A stretch of DNA of 64,000 bases from Bradysia coprophila (taxonomy: Eukaryota; Arthropoda; Insecta; Diptera; Sciaridae), in NCBI RefSeq assembly GCF_014529535.1, contig NW_023503307.1, forward strand, positions 5,795,788 through 5,859,787, read 5' to 3'. Shown here one piece after another: positions 37,721 through 50,400 of the stretch (positions within the stretch are counted from its first letter, which is position 1; every line of letters starts with the position of its first letter). A program made the position numbers and the translations under genes. Under the pieces are notes generated by a model that worked only from the letters and a program-made list of their open reading frames with translations, was not told the DNA's origin and did no database searches.

Positions 37721-40700
37721 ATGCGATCGAACATAAGTGTATTGTCACTTGCGGTAATTATCGTATGTGGTATTGTTTATGCTGAAGCATCTTTGTCTGG
37801 CTTTTATGTAGACAATGGCATTGATCAAACTGTGATGCATCGTATGCTAAATGGTGACGACACACAAGAAGTAGAACATGAACTGCTCGAATTACTCGGA
37901 TTACCCGACCGACCGCGGAAAAAGAATTTGCATCCGTCAATGAGGTAATGTTATCATCACACACACACACACACACACATTCATATATTAATTGCATGTT
38001 AACAGATCATTGTACACATTCGTTTATTGGCATTTTTCCATTTTTATTAATAATTAGGAGCAAGTCAAGCACAATAGAATTACACGAAAGTCCCATCATT
38101 AACTTGTCTCAATCTATATCGAATTGTTGTCCTCTTTAATTTCCTTCAATTTATAAATCTTCGACAATTTTGGCTTTCGATTTTATCGGTGGCCACAGAT
38201 TCTGTTCATTCTGAAATATCGTTCCCATGAATATATGATAAGGCACAGTTTTGTTGCTGGTGCAAACAATTCTATTCTTGTTGTTGAATGAAAATCGATT
38301 TTTTTTTATCTTCATTAATGTGAAGAATAGAATTTTCTATTTTGTTACAGTCAGCTTCTCTTATCGTTTTCATTGATAGAGTCGTTTAAAGAGTTCATTG
38401 ATAACCAGTCCGTACATTATACAATTTGGCAGGAGAAGAACAATCTGTAGAAAACATAAAAACAGAAATCATTATTTCCTGGTCTGTCCATTTACCGATT
38501 TATCGCTGGTTTCATTTAAATATTTTGTAGTTTAGTAAATAGAAAGTTGATAAAATGAAAAATTATTTTGCATCTTTGACTGAGCATTCTCTTCGTTCTC
38601 TTCGATTCGATAGTAAATGAAAACAAAATTATTTAACTTAACGTTTCTTTTGTCGTTCATTGGCATTTTAAATTACCGTCTCTACGAGCTAAGCGATTTT
38701 TAGAACAAGCCTAAAGTTCTATTGATGCGTTGATTCATAGAGTTATACTCGAGAGTCGTCACCCATGAATTACATGGACACCCAGGCATGTTTGAAAACC
38801 ATGCCACCTCTCGAGTATAACTCTACGAATTGATTCAATCGAAAGTTAACAATAAAAAACCTGCAGATTTTCGCGCTAAATTCAAATTGAATTCAATCAA
38901 AAATAAAGAGAAGTGAAGCGGAATAAGTAATGTATAACCACGCTAAAGCCAATCGATACATCTTTAGAATGGCAACGACTTTAGGTCGTAAACATTTTCT
39001 TCCTTATTACAAAAAAAAAACATTTGAAACAATGAGCAACCAAAACCAAAAGTTATTGAGCAAGTCACGGATCGAAAATATACTCCATGGTGTTCAATAC
39101 TGAGAATGGACAATTCCGATCATTGAACTTACTGTATATACTGGGGATGTTCATAAAAGACGTGCAGATTTAGGGGAAGGTTGGAGTTGTGTCAACAAAA
39201 CTGGAAAAACAATATTAAAGGTACATGAAAAACATGGACTAGGGGAATGGAGGGATGTTTGTCAAAAGCTACCAAGAAAGTACGGACGTCTGTTATGGAC
39301 AGACCCCGCTGAGGATCGTATGATAGGAATACACATCATTGCACATTAAATTAAAACGGACATTTTATAAATTCGTTACTGGATTAGCTATTAGAAATTG
39401 AATGGTTTGAATAAAGGCTATGAATGCATTAAATTACCGCTTCAACTTTCGTGTGTTGAATGGATTGAAATTCGTAAAAAAAACGCTGATCGTCTCTAAA
39501 AGTTCTTACAACGCCATAACGAATTTTGTTAACATTGTGCCGGTATCTGAAATGAATGCTATTGTTCAAGCGGTCGAGACGAAAAGTCTTCGACTTATGC
39601 TTGTTTTGTTTTATCGAACGGTCGATTCGAGTGGTTTTATTCGAGTAGCGAAATCAGTGAATCGACGTGAATTTAAATCAAATAAACAAAAGTTTAACGA
39701 CTGAGGAGCAATATATAGTGGGTTCATGCTGCGTTTGGTTTGTTTGTTTGAATTGTAATGTAATCTTTCGTAAGAAGTTTTACTCATCGCAAAAGTAACC
39801 ATTTACACTGGACGGTAAAACCACACTTTCGATCTTTTAGCGATGTGCATATAATGTACACACGTTCGTAAAAATATCGTAAACAAATTACGTCACATTC
39901 CGTATAAAATGTTCACTCTTCTTCAATGATAATTGCGTTTCAAGCAAATGAAAATATCTTACGAACAATAAATATTATTTCATGGCAGTACAAATTTTCG
40001 ATTCCATTTACTCTGTTAATATTAGCACACCAAAATTACAACGACTGGTTAATGTATCGACCATATCGATAAAATTTTGCGGAAACGATGAGTAAACATT
40101 AGTCAAGAGCATTCTGTTAAAGAATTCCAATGAACTTAGAGTGCAATTTATAGTTACGACACAATATGTGGCTTTGCAAAAGACAGCATTTGTGCCAGCT
40201 ATGCGTTTTTCAAGAGCAATTCTATGTTGCATCTGAACACAGATCTACTCAAAAATGACCAAGACCATTTCGAATTGATTGTGGTTTAGTCTCACCCATA
40301 CTGCCAACTGATAAGGGATCCTCCATAAGTCCCGTCCTAATTTTTTGTCAATAATTAGAACCATTGTTTAGTCAATCAGTCCAAAACTTTTTTAAATCAT
40401 ACTGTCAAAAATACACTTTTTCAAATTACTACTTATCAGTAGCGTAATTTGGAGCTATTGCATATGGCTTCACGAAAAAAATATTTTCAGAGTGATTGGG
40501 TCGCGGGAGTTGTTTTCAAAGTATTCAAAAACAAATTTTCGTTATTTGCAAGTCAAAACAATATTTTTTGTAGAGTTAAGGCCTTCGATTACGAATTTCT
40601 GGCTTTCCTAATAATAATACAACGTTTTATCGACCTTATTACTTTAGAAAACGATGTTTTGAAACCCATTCTCATTTCTTTCCCTTTACAAAACGTAATT

Positions 40701-43700
40701 AAATGGATTGTTCATTCGACAATCAGTTTATGAATCTAGCAAAACCACCAGTAACATTGGTTTATGATGTTTCATTTAGCTCTTTCAAAATCAATATTTA
40801 TTCGGTTCTACGCTTCGTTCGTTACTTTTTCAATTAGATGTGTTGCACAAAAAAAATCTTCTTCCATGCGAGCCTGTGCACACGGGTGGCCTAATAATTA
40901 TATTTATAAATAAAAAAAATCAAAGTCGGAAAAGTATGTTGTTGTGGAGACAGAATTTTCAGTCGACTTAGAAATTGAAAGTCTTTGAACTAAGTCTGAA
41001 ATTAGCAGACAACTTTTTATATCAGAAAACAGATGCATTGCGATGTCATCACTAAATCTCTTACTTCGTTTGTCTAAGAGACGTGGATGCTTTGCTGAAA
41101 AACATTTGGACGTCAGTACTGGATTTTAGATTACTTTTTGATATATTTTCATCAGATAATTGAAATTTTAAATTGAAAATGTAGCACCGCAATAACGACC
41201 ACGAATATGCAAACTAAGTTTCGTTGAACTTCTGTATTATCTCAGAGCTGGTCAAACTGCAAAGCAAATCTAATTTTTATTGAAACAAATTCATGGTCGT
41301 TATTGCCGTCGTACAAAAAGGATTCTGGTGAAAAGATATCATCGAAAATTAAATACAAAACACACAAATGTAGGCTACAATTTTACCTAAGCATCCATGC
41401 CCCTTAATGCTAAGATTAGTGCTATGTGATAAAAGACCGAGCTTCGAGTTGAATTATGACAATAGTAGTATATTACGTCCTTTATAAGTTTGTTATTTGT
41501 GAGCTTTGCGGGACGATCCAAAGGCGAGCCAAAACAATAGCTCACAAGCAATTACGTAAGATATTATATATGTACCCTGCGGGTGGAATGTGACGAGCTA
41601 TGATGTAAAGTACGCTTTACCACACGCTTGTATGTAAAAATAATTCTCCGCATTTCCTTCAGTTATATGATTGCTAATTTTGCTTTCATTAATTCTAAAA
41701 CGACAGCTATTAGGCAGAGCAAATCGAAATGACCCAAACGTTTACATTTCGTATTCAGAGAATATCCAATTTCATTGCTGACAACACCTGTTGTACCTCA
41801 GTCATAAATTCAGTCACAACAACGAAAAAACGTTTTCGTTATATTTAAATTCTTTCTATAAATATCATAATCTTATAATTTTGGAGGCCATCACAGTACA
41901 ATAAATGATTTGATGTCTGTTTGGATCATGAAGACAATAAATAAGATGATGTTACCACTCTGATTGTATCAGCATGTCAAGAACAAGCTTACATAACAGC
42001 TAAATGCTCTCTACACACTGAGCAAGAACCTTTGTAAGACGCTTAAACTTTCAACCAAAATCGGTTTTTAATACTTAAGGATGATATAATAAAATGTGGC
42101 TATTTCACACCCACTCTTCTCTTCTCTTCTACCAACACACTTCAAGCATGAGTGGTACTCTAAATAGAGTACTTAAACTGAACAGTGTACCAAACAAATT
42201 TTATGATTGTAAATTTCATACCAAGTAGTACTCTGGCAGCTGTCTCTTAAAGCACTTTTAGTGGATATCAAAAAAGGCTTTTTAAAACGAGTATGTGATG
42301 CAGATGACCTGTAGCTTTCAACATGTACATGAAAGTTAATTGAACATGTGGATCAAAATGAATAACAAGATTTGGTGCTTTCGCAGGGGATTGTTTAAAA
42401 TTGCATTTTTCACACATTTTACATGCATATTGAATATTGGACTGTACTGGGAGAATGTCTTTTGAAGAGTCTTGTACATTTACCAAATTCGCTAGGGTAC
42501 CGAAGTTACGATTTTAATTAGTTTTAATGACGGCGACTTAACGAAAAAAAATATCTCTGACCTCAAGTCTGAACAGACTGCCTCCAAAATTACATCAATT
42601 AAATCATTTAAACTGCTAGAACTGAACGGAATATTTTGTTTCAGTTAGTGTGTGGTCCTCTATAATCCTCTTCTTTCACAATGACAAAAATTCTAGTCAA
42701 ATTCCTGACGAAAATACCGATAACACTGGGGTTGGACGTTGGTCTTGAGTGTGTGAATGATAGCGGTCCGAACGCAGGTTTATTGACACTCTAGCTCAAC
42801 TAGCTTTTCAAATGTAATCTAATTCATTTTAGGAAATCAGCACCAAAATTTCTGTTGGATGTGTACAAACGCTTAAACGACGAATCGAATGGAATACTGA
42901 GTCGGCCTGTCCGTAGTATAGAATCGGATGAAAATCTCATCACCAGCATAGACAAGGAAGCAATCGAAGAAAGTGACATTATCATGACTTTCCTCAATAA
43001 AAGTGAGTTTTACAGTGAATTGAACGTTCAGTCAACGCACCAATGTTGGTGCAATGGTTCAGTTTAAGTTTATTCGGAATTGCTTACGAATCCTTATATT
43101 TTACAGAAAATCACGTGGCAGAAGTGCGACATGAACGGGGACGTAAACTTTGGTTTGATGTATCGGATGCATCGAAGGACGCAACATTGTTGATGGGCGA
43201 ACTCAGAATTTATCAAAATCCGAATCTAGGAAAGTGGAGGAATGAGACGAAAGAATTTGCGATAACAGTGTACGCAATCACCAAGAATGATGGGTGAGTT
43301 TTATTCATCTCCTCCATCATTGAATATTTTAACGGAAAATGTTATTTTTTTGTGGTACAGTGAACGTGAACTACTGATGCTATCAACAGCCAACACAACC
43401 TCTGATTATCATGGCTGGCTAGAGATGAGCGTAACCGAAGCTGTTGAAAAATGGTTGTCAGATAGTAGCAGCAACAAAGGTCTATACATCAGTGCACATG
43501 CCATTAATAAGCCAGAACATGAAGTTCGTTTGGATGATATTGGTTTGGTGAATATCAAAGGAAATGACGAATATCAACCGTTTATGGTTGGATATTTCAA
43601 AGGTCAAAATATTGTGAAGCCTACGAGGCTTCTTCGATCGAAACGTAACGCATCGAAGCGTCGAAAAAAGTCTGAAATGCGAAATCCGCTGATTGAACAT

Positions 43701-44178
43701 AGACTATTGGAGAACCATAAGAGTTGTCAAATACAAACGCTGTATGTTAGCTTTAAGGATTTAAATTGGCAGGTGAGTCACTTGATCATTTTTGTCCCAC
43801 ATTTCAAAAGTCTTACAAATTTTCCGTTTCACCAAAAAGGATTGGATTATTGCACCGGACGGATATGGTGCTTTTTACTGCAGCGGTGAATGTAATTTTC
43901 CGTTAAACGCTCACATGAACGCAACAAATCACGCAATCGTACAAACGCTGGCACATTTAATGCAACCAATGAAGGTAATGTGTCGTGACGACAGTCTGCG
44001 ATACTTTTTGTTGTTTGGTCAAATTGAATAACGAATCCAACATTCATTTCAGGTACCAAAACCATGTTGCGCGCCAACAAAACTCAGTGCCATATCGGTA
44101 TTATATTTCTTGGATGAAGCGAACGTTAATTTAAAAAAGTACAAAAATATGGTCGTGAAAAGCTGTGGTTGCCATTGA
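37721..44178 (+). CDS. gbb: BMP5-8 family ligand, glass bottom boat-like, 6 exons, 417 aa
   Basis: This is a secreted TGF-beta superfamily ligand of the BMP5/6/7/8 (60A) group. Known roles in flies are in growth, wing patterning, retrograde synaptic signalling and fat-body metabolism. Exons are 37721-37944, 42833-43002, 43107-43293, 43361-43772, 43840-43974 and 44053-44178, in phase, 417 codons plus TGA. Domains: signal peptide (residues 1-23); prodomain with [12 protein letters not shown] and [12 protein letters not shown], hallmarks of the BMP7 group; furin site RSKR (286-289); then a mature domain of 128 residues with the seven-cysteine knot (SCQ, YCSGEC, PCCAP, SCGCH). [18 protein letters not shown] is strongly gbb-like. 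Intron 1 is 4.9 kb and carries a CA repeat, three repeat copies and an unassigned 94-codon open frame (39420-39704). dpp/BMP2-4 is a less likely alternative. Confidence 0.94.
37958..37979. repeat. CA/AC dinucleotide microsatellite
   Basis: About eleven CA units lie 14 bases past the donor site of gbb exon 1. Confidence 0.9.
38733..38832. repeat. Foldback repeat in gbb intron 1
   Basis: ATTCATAGAGTTATACTCGA plus GAG at the left pairs almost perfectly with CTCTCGAGTATAACTCTACG plus AAT at the right, around a loop of about 55 bases. Confidence 0.7.
41186..41313. repeat. Inverted repeat in gbb intron 1
   Basis: GCAATAACGACCACGAAT at the left and ATTCATGGTCGTTATTGC at the right are reverse complements with one mismatch, separated by about 90 bases. 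Confidence 0.6.
42145..42245 (-). repeat. Interspersed repeat, GACAGCTGCC family, copy 2
   Basis: Read on the minus strand, this matches the order of short blocks in the repeat at 14711-14820, starting with GACAGCTGCCAGAGTACTA and ending with GTACCACTCATGCTTGAAG. It lies near the end of gbb intron 1. Confidence 0.6.
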
Positions 44179-45925
44179 AATTGGTATTCTTTTTCCTACT
44201 CATTTGTACAGTGCGATATGAATTCAATAAAATCATGATCGGAGGTCAGTCTGAAATTATAAAATGTTTTCGTTTTGTTTCTTTCATTATCTTTGTTGCG
44301 AGCCAATAATAAACAACAAACAACAAGAGAAGTAAAAATTGCCCCGCCGTCATGGTTTCGTAGTGCGCTACTTCCTTTTTAATGGAATGGAGGCCAAAAC
44401 TAATTTCCTGATCCCACAACGTTTTTCTCAAGATAAAACTACCTACGGGTCCCTGCTGTAATACTAGAAATATCGACCAGTGGTTGCTACATTCGTAAAC
44501 TTTACGAGTGGAACCTCAAATTCTACAACTTTAACATAGCGACATCAAAATAGTAAGGCCGACGGACCCTGACAGCTCTGACGTTATATTGCAGTATGGG
44601 TTATCGGAGAATTTTGTGATACAAACACACTCATAAGTGTGTCTTTCGATGGGCAACAAGTTTCAGTACATGTCTTTTCGACAAGTGTAGAATGTGCATC
44701 AGAGCCGAAGGCGATAAAATACGCGACGGATTAGGCGAATATCACAAAATTGTTTCCGAATTCAGTAGCAGCATCCAAGGTATTCTGTTTTACTGCCTAC
44801 CAGTTGAATTTCAAATAAAAACTCACGAAAAATGGATCGAAAATATTCCGCTTGTAATGAATAATTTTTACAGGCAAATTGCTATATAACGTTCAACTTT
44901 CGCATGGGTCAGGCAGTAAATTATCATCATAACGTACAGTCATAGAGTAATTTCGGTAAAGAAAATGCTGAGCAAAAGAATCAAGGGTAATCTGTACCTA
45001 CATCGGAGAATCGAAACTTTAATCATACTCAACATATTTGCTGAGTTATTTTTCTTCGAGCTTCATTAACCACCAGCGTTACTGGTGTAATTATGTAAAA
45101 TAACTAAACATACTTTTTGAGACAAAATAGAAATCATCCTCATGTGATACAGCCTTTGAAATTCGCAGGCATCTAGTTGAATGACTATGCCTCATACAAG
45201 ATGTTTGTTGGTAGTCATGATTGTCATGATTGGTATTGCTGTAAAGCTTACATCTCAGGCTAAACAGCAACTATATTTTTGTGTTCAAACGAGTCACCAG
45301 TAAGGTCCAAACAGTTTTCGATGCTTCACGCAGGTCCCAAAAAACGAAAAATCGATTTAATTAAATATTTTCCCATCGAAATATTTTGGGAATAGTCATT
45401 TCGTCATCCTGGGAGGCCCCTGAGCACATTCCCATAAAAATATCCCATGTGCACGAGAGGTCGAATAAAAAATTTTTAAAGCTCACAATGACTTCTTACC
45501 TTCAGTTTTTCTTTAACAATAGTTGCAAAACCAATCTTGCCTTGTTATGCACACAGCATATTTGAAATTTTGCGCAAAACAACTGGACAATGGCTAACGT
45601 CATTGCTAAGTGAATTGTCACGCAAAACATCGCAGTCATCGCATCGGCGTTCTTCTCCGACCGATTTGACAGAACGAGTTTCTGAAGATACATTAAAATA
45701 TTCGACGGTTTTTATTGACTAACCTAAACGACGTAAACTGTATTAGAGTGATATCAGTCGATCAGAAGTTAAAAATTCGAAATCATTTCTAAATTAGTTG
45801 AATGTGCTGTGACTTCCATCTGCGATCATCGTTGCTTTTTATGCTGTGCAATTGACGTGTTTCCATAACGTAAATTTAAATTAAACGAAAGGACAAAAAA
45901 AAATCGAAAACAAGCCGCTAGAAGC
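44179..45925. other. Spacer between gbb and Nup35
   Basis: Apart from the gbb 3' UTR and the presumed Nup35 leader, nothing is recognised. A 65-codon frame at 44692-44889 (+) and overlapping frames at 45502-45722 have no family and no supporting splice context. Confidence 0.5.
44226..44231 (+). terminator. Poly(A) signal AATAAA after gbb
   Basis: A perfect AATAAA lies about 48 bases past the gbb stop. Confidence 0.6.
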
Positions 45926-47114
45926 ATGGAGCCAATGACACTGAGTCCATTAGCTGGAAGTCCAGTTAATCAGCCATCACATCAAATGTCTGGAAATATA
46001 AATTTTCTTCCCGCATTCCTAATGGGAGAATCAACAACGCCTGTAACAAATCCAATGTCTCCCAATAACGCGCGAAATTTGGCATTCGGTAAATTTACTT
46101 GTTGATTCAAGTCATTATGCTCCTTGCCGTGAACTGATTTTTTCGTCTTTAGGACAACAGCAACAACAACATCATTATCAACAACAGTCACATCATCCAC
46201 GGGATGTCACCCAATCGCCAAACGATTTAAACAGATCGATTTTACACCAAAAGTCACTGTTCGGATTTCAGTCACCGCCGCCATCGAATGTTAACAATGG
46301 TCCACCGACAAAGGTAAAAACTGACTTTCTATACTTTGCATACGTTCCCGATCCAAACTGGTTCAATTCCAGGGCTTATTCGACGCCCTACAAGAAGAGA
46401 AAAACTTCATTGAACATTCGCCATTCAACCACAGCCAATTGAATCGCTCGAATCGGCCAGCGACTAGTGCCAGTTTCAATCAATCATATCAATACAATCC
46501 GAATCAATCGATCAACGATTCGTATCTGAACCAGAGCGAATTCCATACATCTCACATTATGTCACCGCCACAATCGTACGATTTTCGTCACAGCATGGCC
46601 AATTCATCCAATATGATCTCATCGCGGCAATCAAGTTTCTGGATCACCGTTTTCGGATTCCCGCAATCGGCCACATCGATGATTCTATCGCATTTCGCTC
46701 AATGTGGTACGATTGTGGAAAAGGTTTTTGCACCGCAATGCGGCAATTGGATCCACTTGAAATACTCGTCGCGATTGGAATGCGACAAGGCGATCAACTA
46801 TAACGAACGAATTATCGGTACCGGTTTCATGATCGGTGTGGTATACTGCAAAGACGAGTCAATTGTCGATAAGGAAAACATCGAGAAAAATAGGTAAGAG
46901 AGCGGGCAGACCGAATTTACACTTTCAAGGGAAAATCTCCATGTGATTCAATTGATTTAAATTCAGCAGTCTACCGGTGAATCGTGTTCGGCCATTAGCT
47001 CACGTCGCGTACAAGAATGCTCAAACACCAACCGAAGTTGCGGCTAGTCCAACGGCACCGAAAAAAAGTTCCGGTATCATCAACAATGTTATGGAATCGA
47101 TATTTGGATGGTAA
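45926..47114 (+). CDS. Nup35: Nucleoporin Nup35 (Nup53), 4 exons, 330 aa
   Basis: This is an inner-ring nuclear pore protein that links Nup93/Nup155 and the pore membrane. Exons are 45926-46088, 46153-46313, 46373-46893 and 46967-47114, in phase, 330 codons plus TAA, against about 326 in human. The N-terminal half is low complexity, rich in S/N/P/Q, with a QQQQQHHYQQQ run. The RRM-like MPPN dimerisation domain spans about 195-275 (SSFWITVFGFPQSATSMILS, then WIHLKYSSRLECDKAINYNE). The extreme C-terminus NNVMESIFGW is the conserved amphipathic helix that binds membrane. The last acceptor is a CAGCAG tandem, so isoforms with or without one serine are likely. The gene is convergent with Claspin, and the 305-base gap between the two stop codons shows no extra feature. 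Confidence 0.92.
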
Positions 47115-47414
47115 AAGAAGGTGATAATCGAATGTGTCGAGCGAATTGTGCATACACCACCGTCACAGCATAATTACCAGCAATATTTTTCGTTTATATT
47201 TTTTTGTTGTCGATAAATGAATGACTCCATTCTGGATGGGGTGGTGGGGTCATTCATTGCAGCACGTGATGAACATAACTCTGTCAAAATTTAGTGTTAT
47301 GCTAATGAATATACAAAAAGTATTTCGATGTGACTAAATGGTCGTTGGTTTTTCTAGTTCTGCTTGAATCAGTTGCTTGAAATCAGAAACATTTCCCATT
47401 TTTTGAATATCTCT

Positions 47415-47420
47415 TTTATT
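47415..47420 (-). terminator. Candidate poly(A) signal overlapping the Claspin stop codon
   Basis: On the minus strand the end of Claspin reads TAAATAAA, so AATAAA begins at the last base of the stop codon. If used, the 3' UTR would be only about 15-25 bases. Another signal further down may be used instead. Confidence 0.3.
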
Positions 47421-50400
47421 TACATCAATTTGTCTAGCACAGACAACGTACTTTTCTTCATCTTTTTCGTAGTCTTGCGATTTTTGCTATCACCATCGGT
47501 ACCATCGTCGTCCAGTTTCCGTTTACCTAGCGGCTAATATTCAAAATGATATCAAGATTAGTTTAAGGTTTACGAAAATAAATTGAGAATGGAGTCGCAT
47601 TGTCATTTCGCCGTGAAAATAGCCACAAGAAAAATTAGAGTTCAAAGGCTAGAAGAGAACTACATTGCCAAAAATATTTGTTCTGGCTGGCACCTTGGCT
47701 TTTGAAACCAAGTTGGTCTAAAACTGAAGTTACGAGTTCCACTTGAGTAATGGAAACATGAAAATGAATTCGTTTGGAAGGTCGTGTTTGAAACGACAGA
47801 TTTTCAATCAGGTTGTCAAGCTCAACCGACTCCAGAGGGTACATTGCTAGCCTTTAAAACAAAGTTCCTTCTGTCTCGCAACAAATGCCATAAGCTACTT
47901 TATGAGGGAGTGATATGCACATGGGTTTTCGGTCAATTAGATCGAAAGTAGCAACAAATTCAATGACTTCATTGACCAGTTGACAATGATCTTACCTGCA
48001 GCTATTATGAGAGGCGTCGATCTTTGGCTGTCTTTGGTGTAAAGATTCAATTAAAAAATTCACAAAATCTTCGGTGCTAGGTCCGCAAGGACCAATCAAA
48101 TTCGGATTTTGTGTTAGCAAACATTCTAAGTCAAAATATTTCAGAATTGCTTGTAACAAAGAGAGTATGAGTCAGAGCTTATCGCTTTTTTCGCTGTCGT
48201 TGCCAATAACAGATGAAATCGCTTCTCCCATTCTATCTAAAACAGCGAACTTACCTTGTCATCGTCTGTCGAAATCACGTTGAACAAAAAGTTCTTCGAA
48301 TTCGTATTCACGCTGGGTATACCGCCATCTTCGGTTGACATTTTGGCCAAATTGGCTAACGTTTGCTCATCCCGTATCAGCAACGAACTGCGATGTGTTT
48401 GTTCCTGTCAAGCATAACTGTTCAGCTCTGTACCTCATACATAAACACACAATTAAGGGCACTGACATAGTGCCAAACATACCTCCTTCATTTTACTGAT
48501 TAGAAATGATAGATCCTTCGTCGCCGACGTATTCAAATTGGCTGTGGTCTTAACGATGGAAATTCGTTTCTTTGTCTTCGTGGTCAATACCAATTTACTG
48601 TCGTTGATTGTCTCGTTCTGGGCTTTCGTTTCCTGCAAAATATTATTCCGCTCGTGCCTCATGCGACGCCATGTTTCTTCCGTTTCATCGTCACTTTTCG
48701 CATTTTCATTTCCATCCACATCGCCGTTCCGTTGATTTTCGTCCAAATTCAGCGAATTTTCCATGTGCTTCCACCGATACTGACGCTGTCTACCCAGACC
48801 ACTTTCTTCTTCATCCTCGAAATGTGTGTCCTTGATAATTTTCACTTCTCGGGCATCTTGATCGAGCATGCGTCGCCTGAGGGCACACACACAAAGATAT
48901 GACTCGATTCGATTTTGAAGTGGATTGAAATCTACCTGTGAATTCTATCCAATTCCGACATCAATTGATTTTGATCGAACTCATCTTCGTCACCCAGTTC
49001 CATTTCAAATTTGTCAAGGTTACGTTCGTCCTCATCGGCACTGCCCCATTCTGATTCGGAAAGCTCGGCTTCATTTTCGAAAAAGTCGGAGATTTTCTTC
49101 TTTTGCACAACGGGAACCTGTTAATGAGTCAGAACATAAATTATTTGCAATGAATGCAATCAACCACAAAGGAGGGTCAAACTCACCTCAATTTCATTTT
49201 CTTCGGAATCATACTCGACGATTTTCTCTACAGCTTCTTCATCTTCGGATAAATTGTCAGTCTCAGCATTGCTTTCGTGATTGTCGTCATCTTCAGAAGC
49301 GTCATCGTTTTCACGAATATTTGTGTCTTCGTTGTCCTGTTCTTCATCATCTATGGAGTGATAATGTGAAGTTGAGTGTTCTTATGACTCAACAATAAAA
49401 GGATTGACTAGTCCAAAGACTTACCTGAAATATTAATTTTTTTCCTTTGCTTCGATCTTTTCGGTAGACCGATCTCGTCATCACTGAATTCGTTCTCCGA
49501 AAAGTTGTTTGCTTGCGTTCCAAAACTTGGATCGGGGACGGTCTCAACGAAATTGCCCTGACAAATTGGAACGACAGTTTGACATTTACTTTTGCTGAAA
49601 AGATTGGAAGAATGGACTGTTACCAACTTACATTTGTTGCTTGAGTAACGAATGAACCGGAGCATAGATCCAGCAGCTCCGTTACAGACATACTGTCAGC
49701 GGTTTGCGTAAACAATGTGGATAAATTGTTGTCGGTTTCATTTTGTTCACTATCACCGAAGGGAATGATTTTGCCGCATGAATCAATCATTTGATCGGCG
49801 CGACTTTGATTTTTGCTTATTTGAGACATTGTCTTGTCAACGGGATCTTCAGGTGCAAATTGGTTTTCGTCTAGGCCAAGGTCCAGGCTGATTGATGTTG
49901 TATTCAAATCAGCCGATTTTATCGAATCTTCTTGCTGTCCTGTTTCATCGTCGTCATCGGAGTTGTCCATCAAAATTATTCGCTTTCTTGGTTTCGTTTT
50001 TTGGACCAGTTCGCATCCATCCGATACAGATTGAATTTCTTCGTCTTCGGCCGCTTCATCTTCAGCAGCTTCGTCATCTTCTTCATCGGATCCGTCATTG
50101 TCGTCGGATGCAGAGTTGCTATCATTTCCATTATTCATTTCAATGTCTTCCGCCTCCTCCTCATCACCATTTCCACCAATATTCTCTTTCTCAATTTCCT
50201 CGTCGGAGTTTAATTTATTATTGCCAACTGAATTTTCGATCTCCTTTCCTTTGTCGGCCTGAATTTCACAGTCACTGTCACTGTCCTCCAATGGAATTTT
50301 TATCGTCGGCATCTGCTTCTTCTGCAATTCTTCTTTTCGTTTCGCTGCAATTCGTAGACTCAATTCCTGTTTCAATTTGAACACATCCTTCCGTGGCTTC

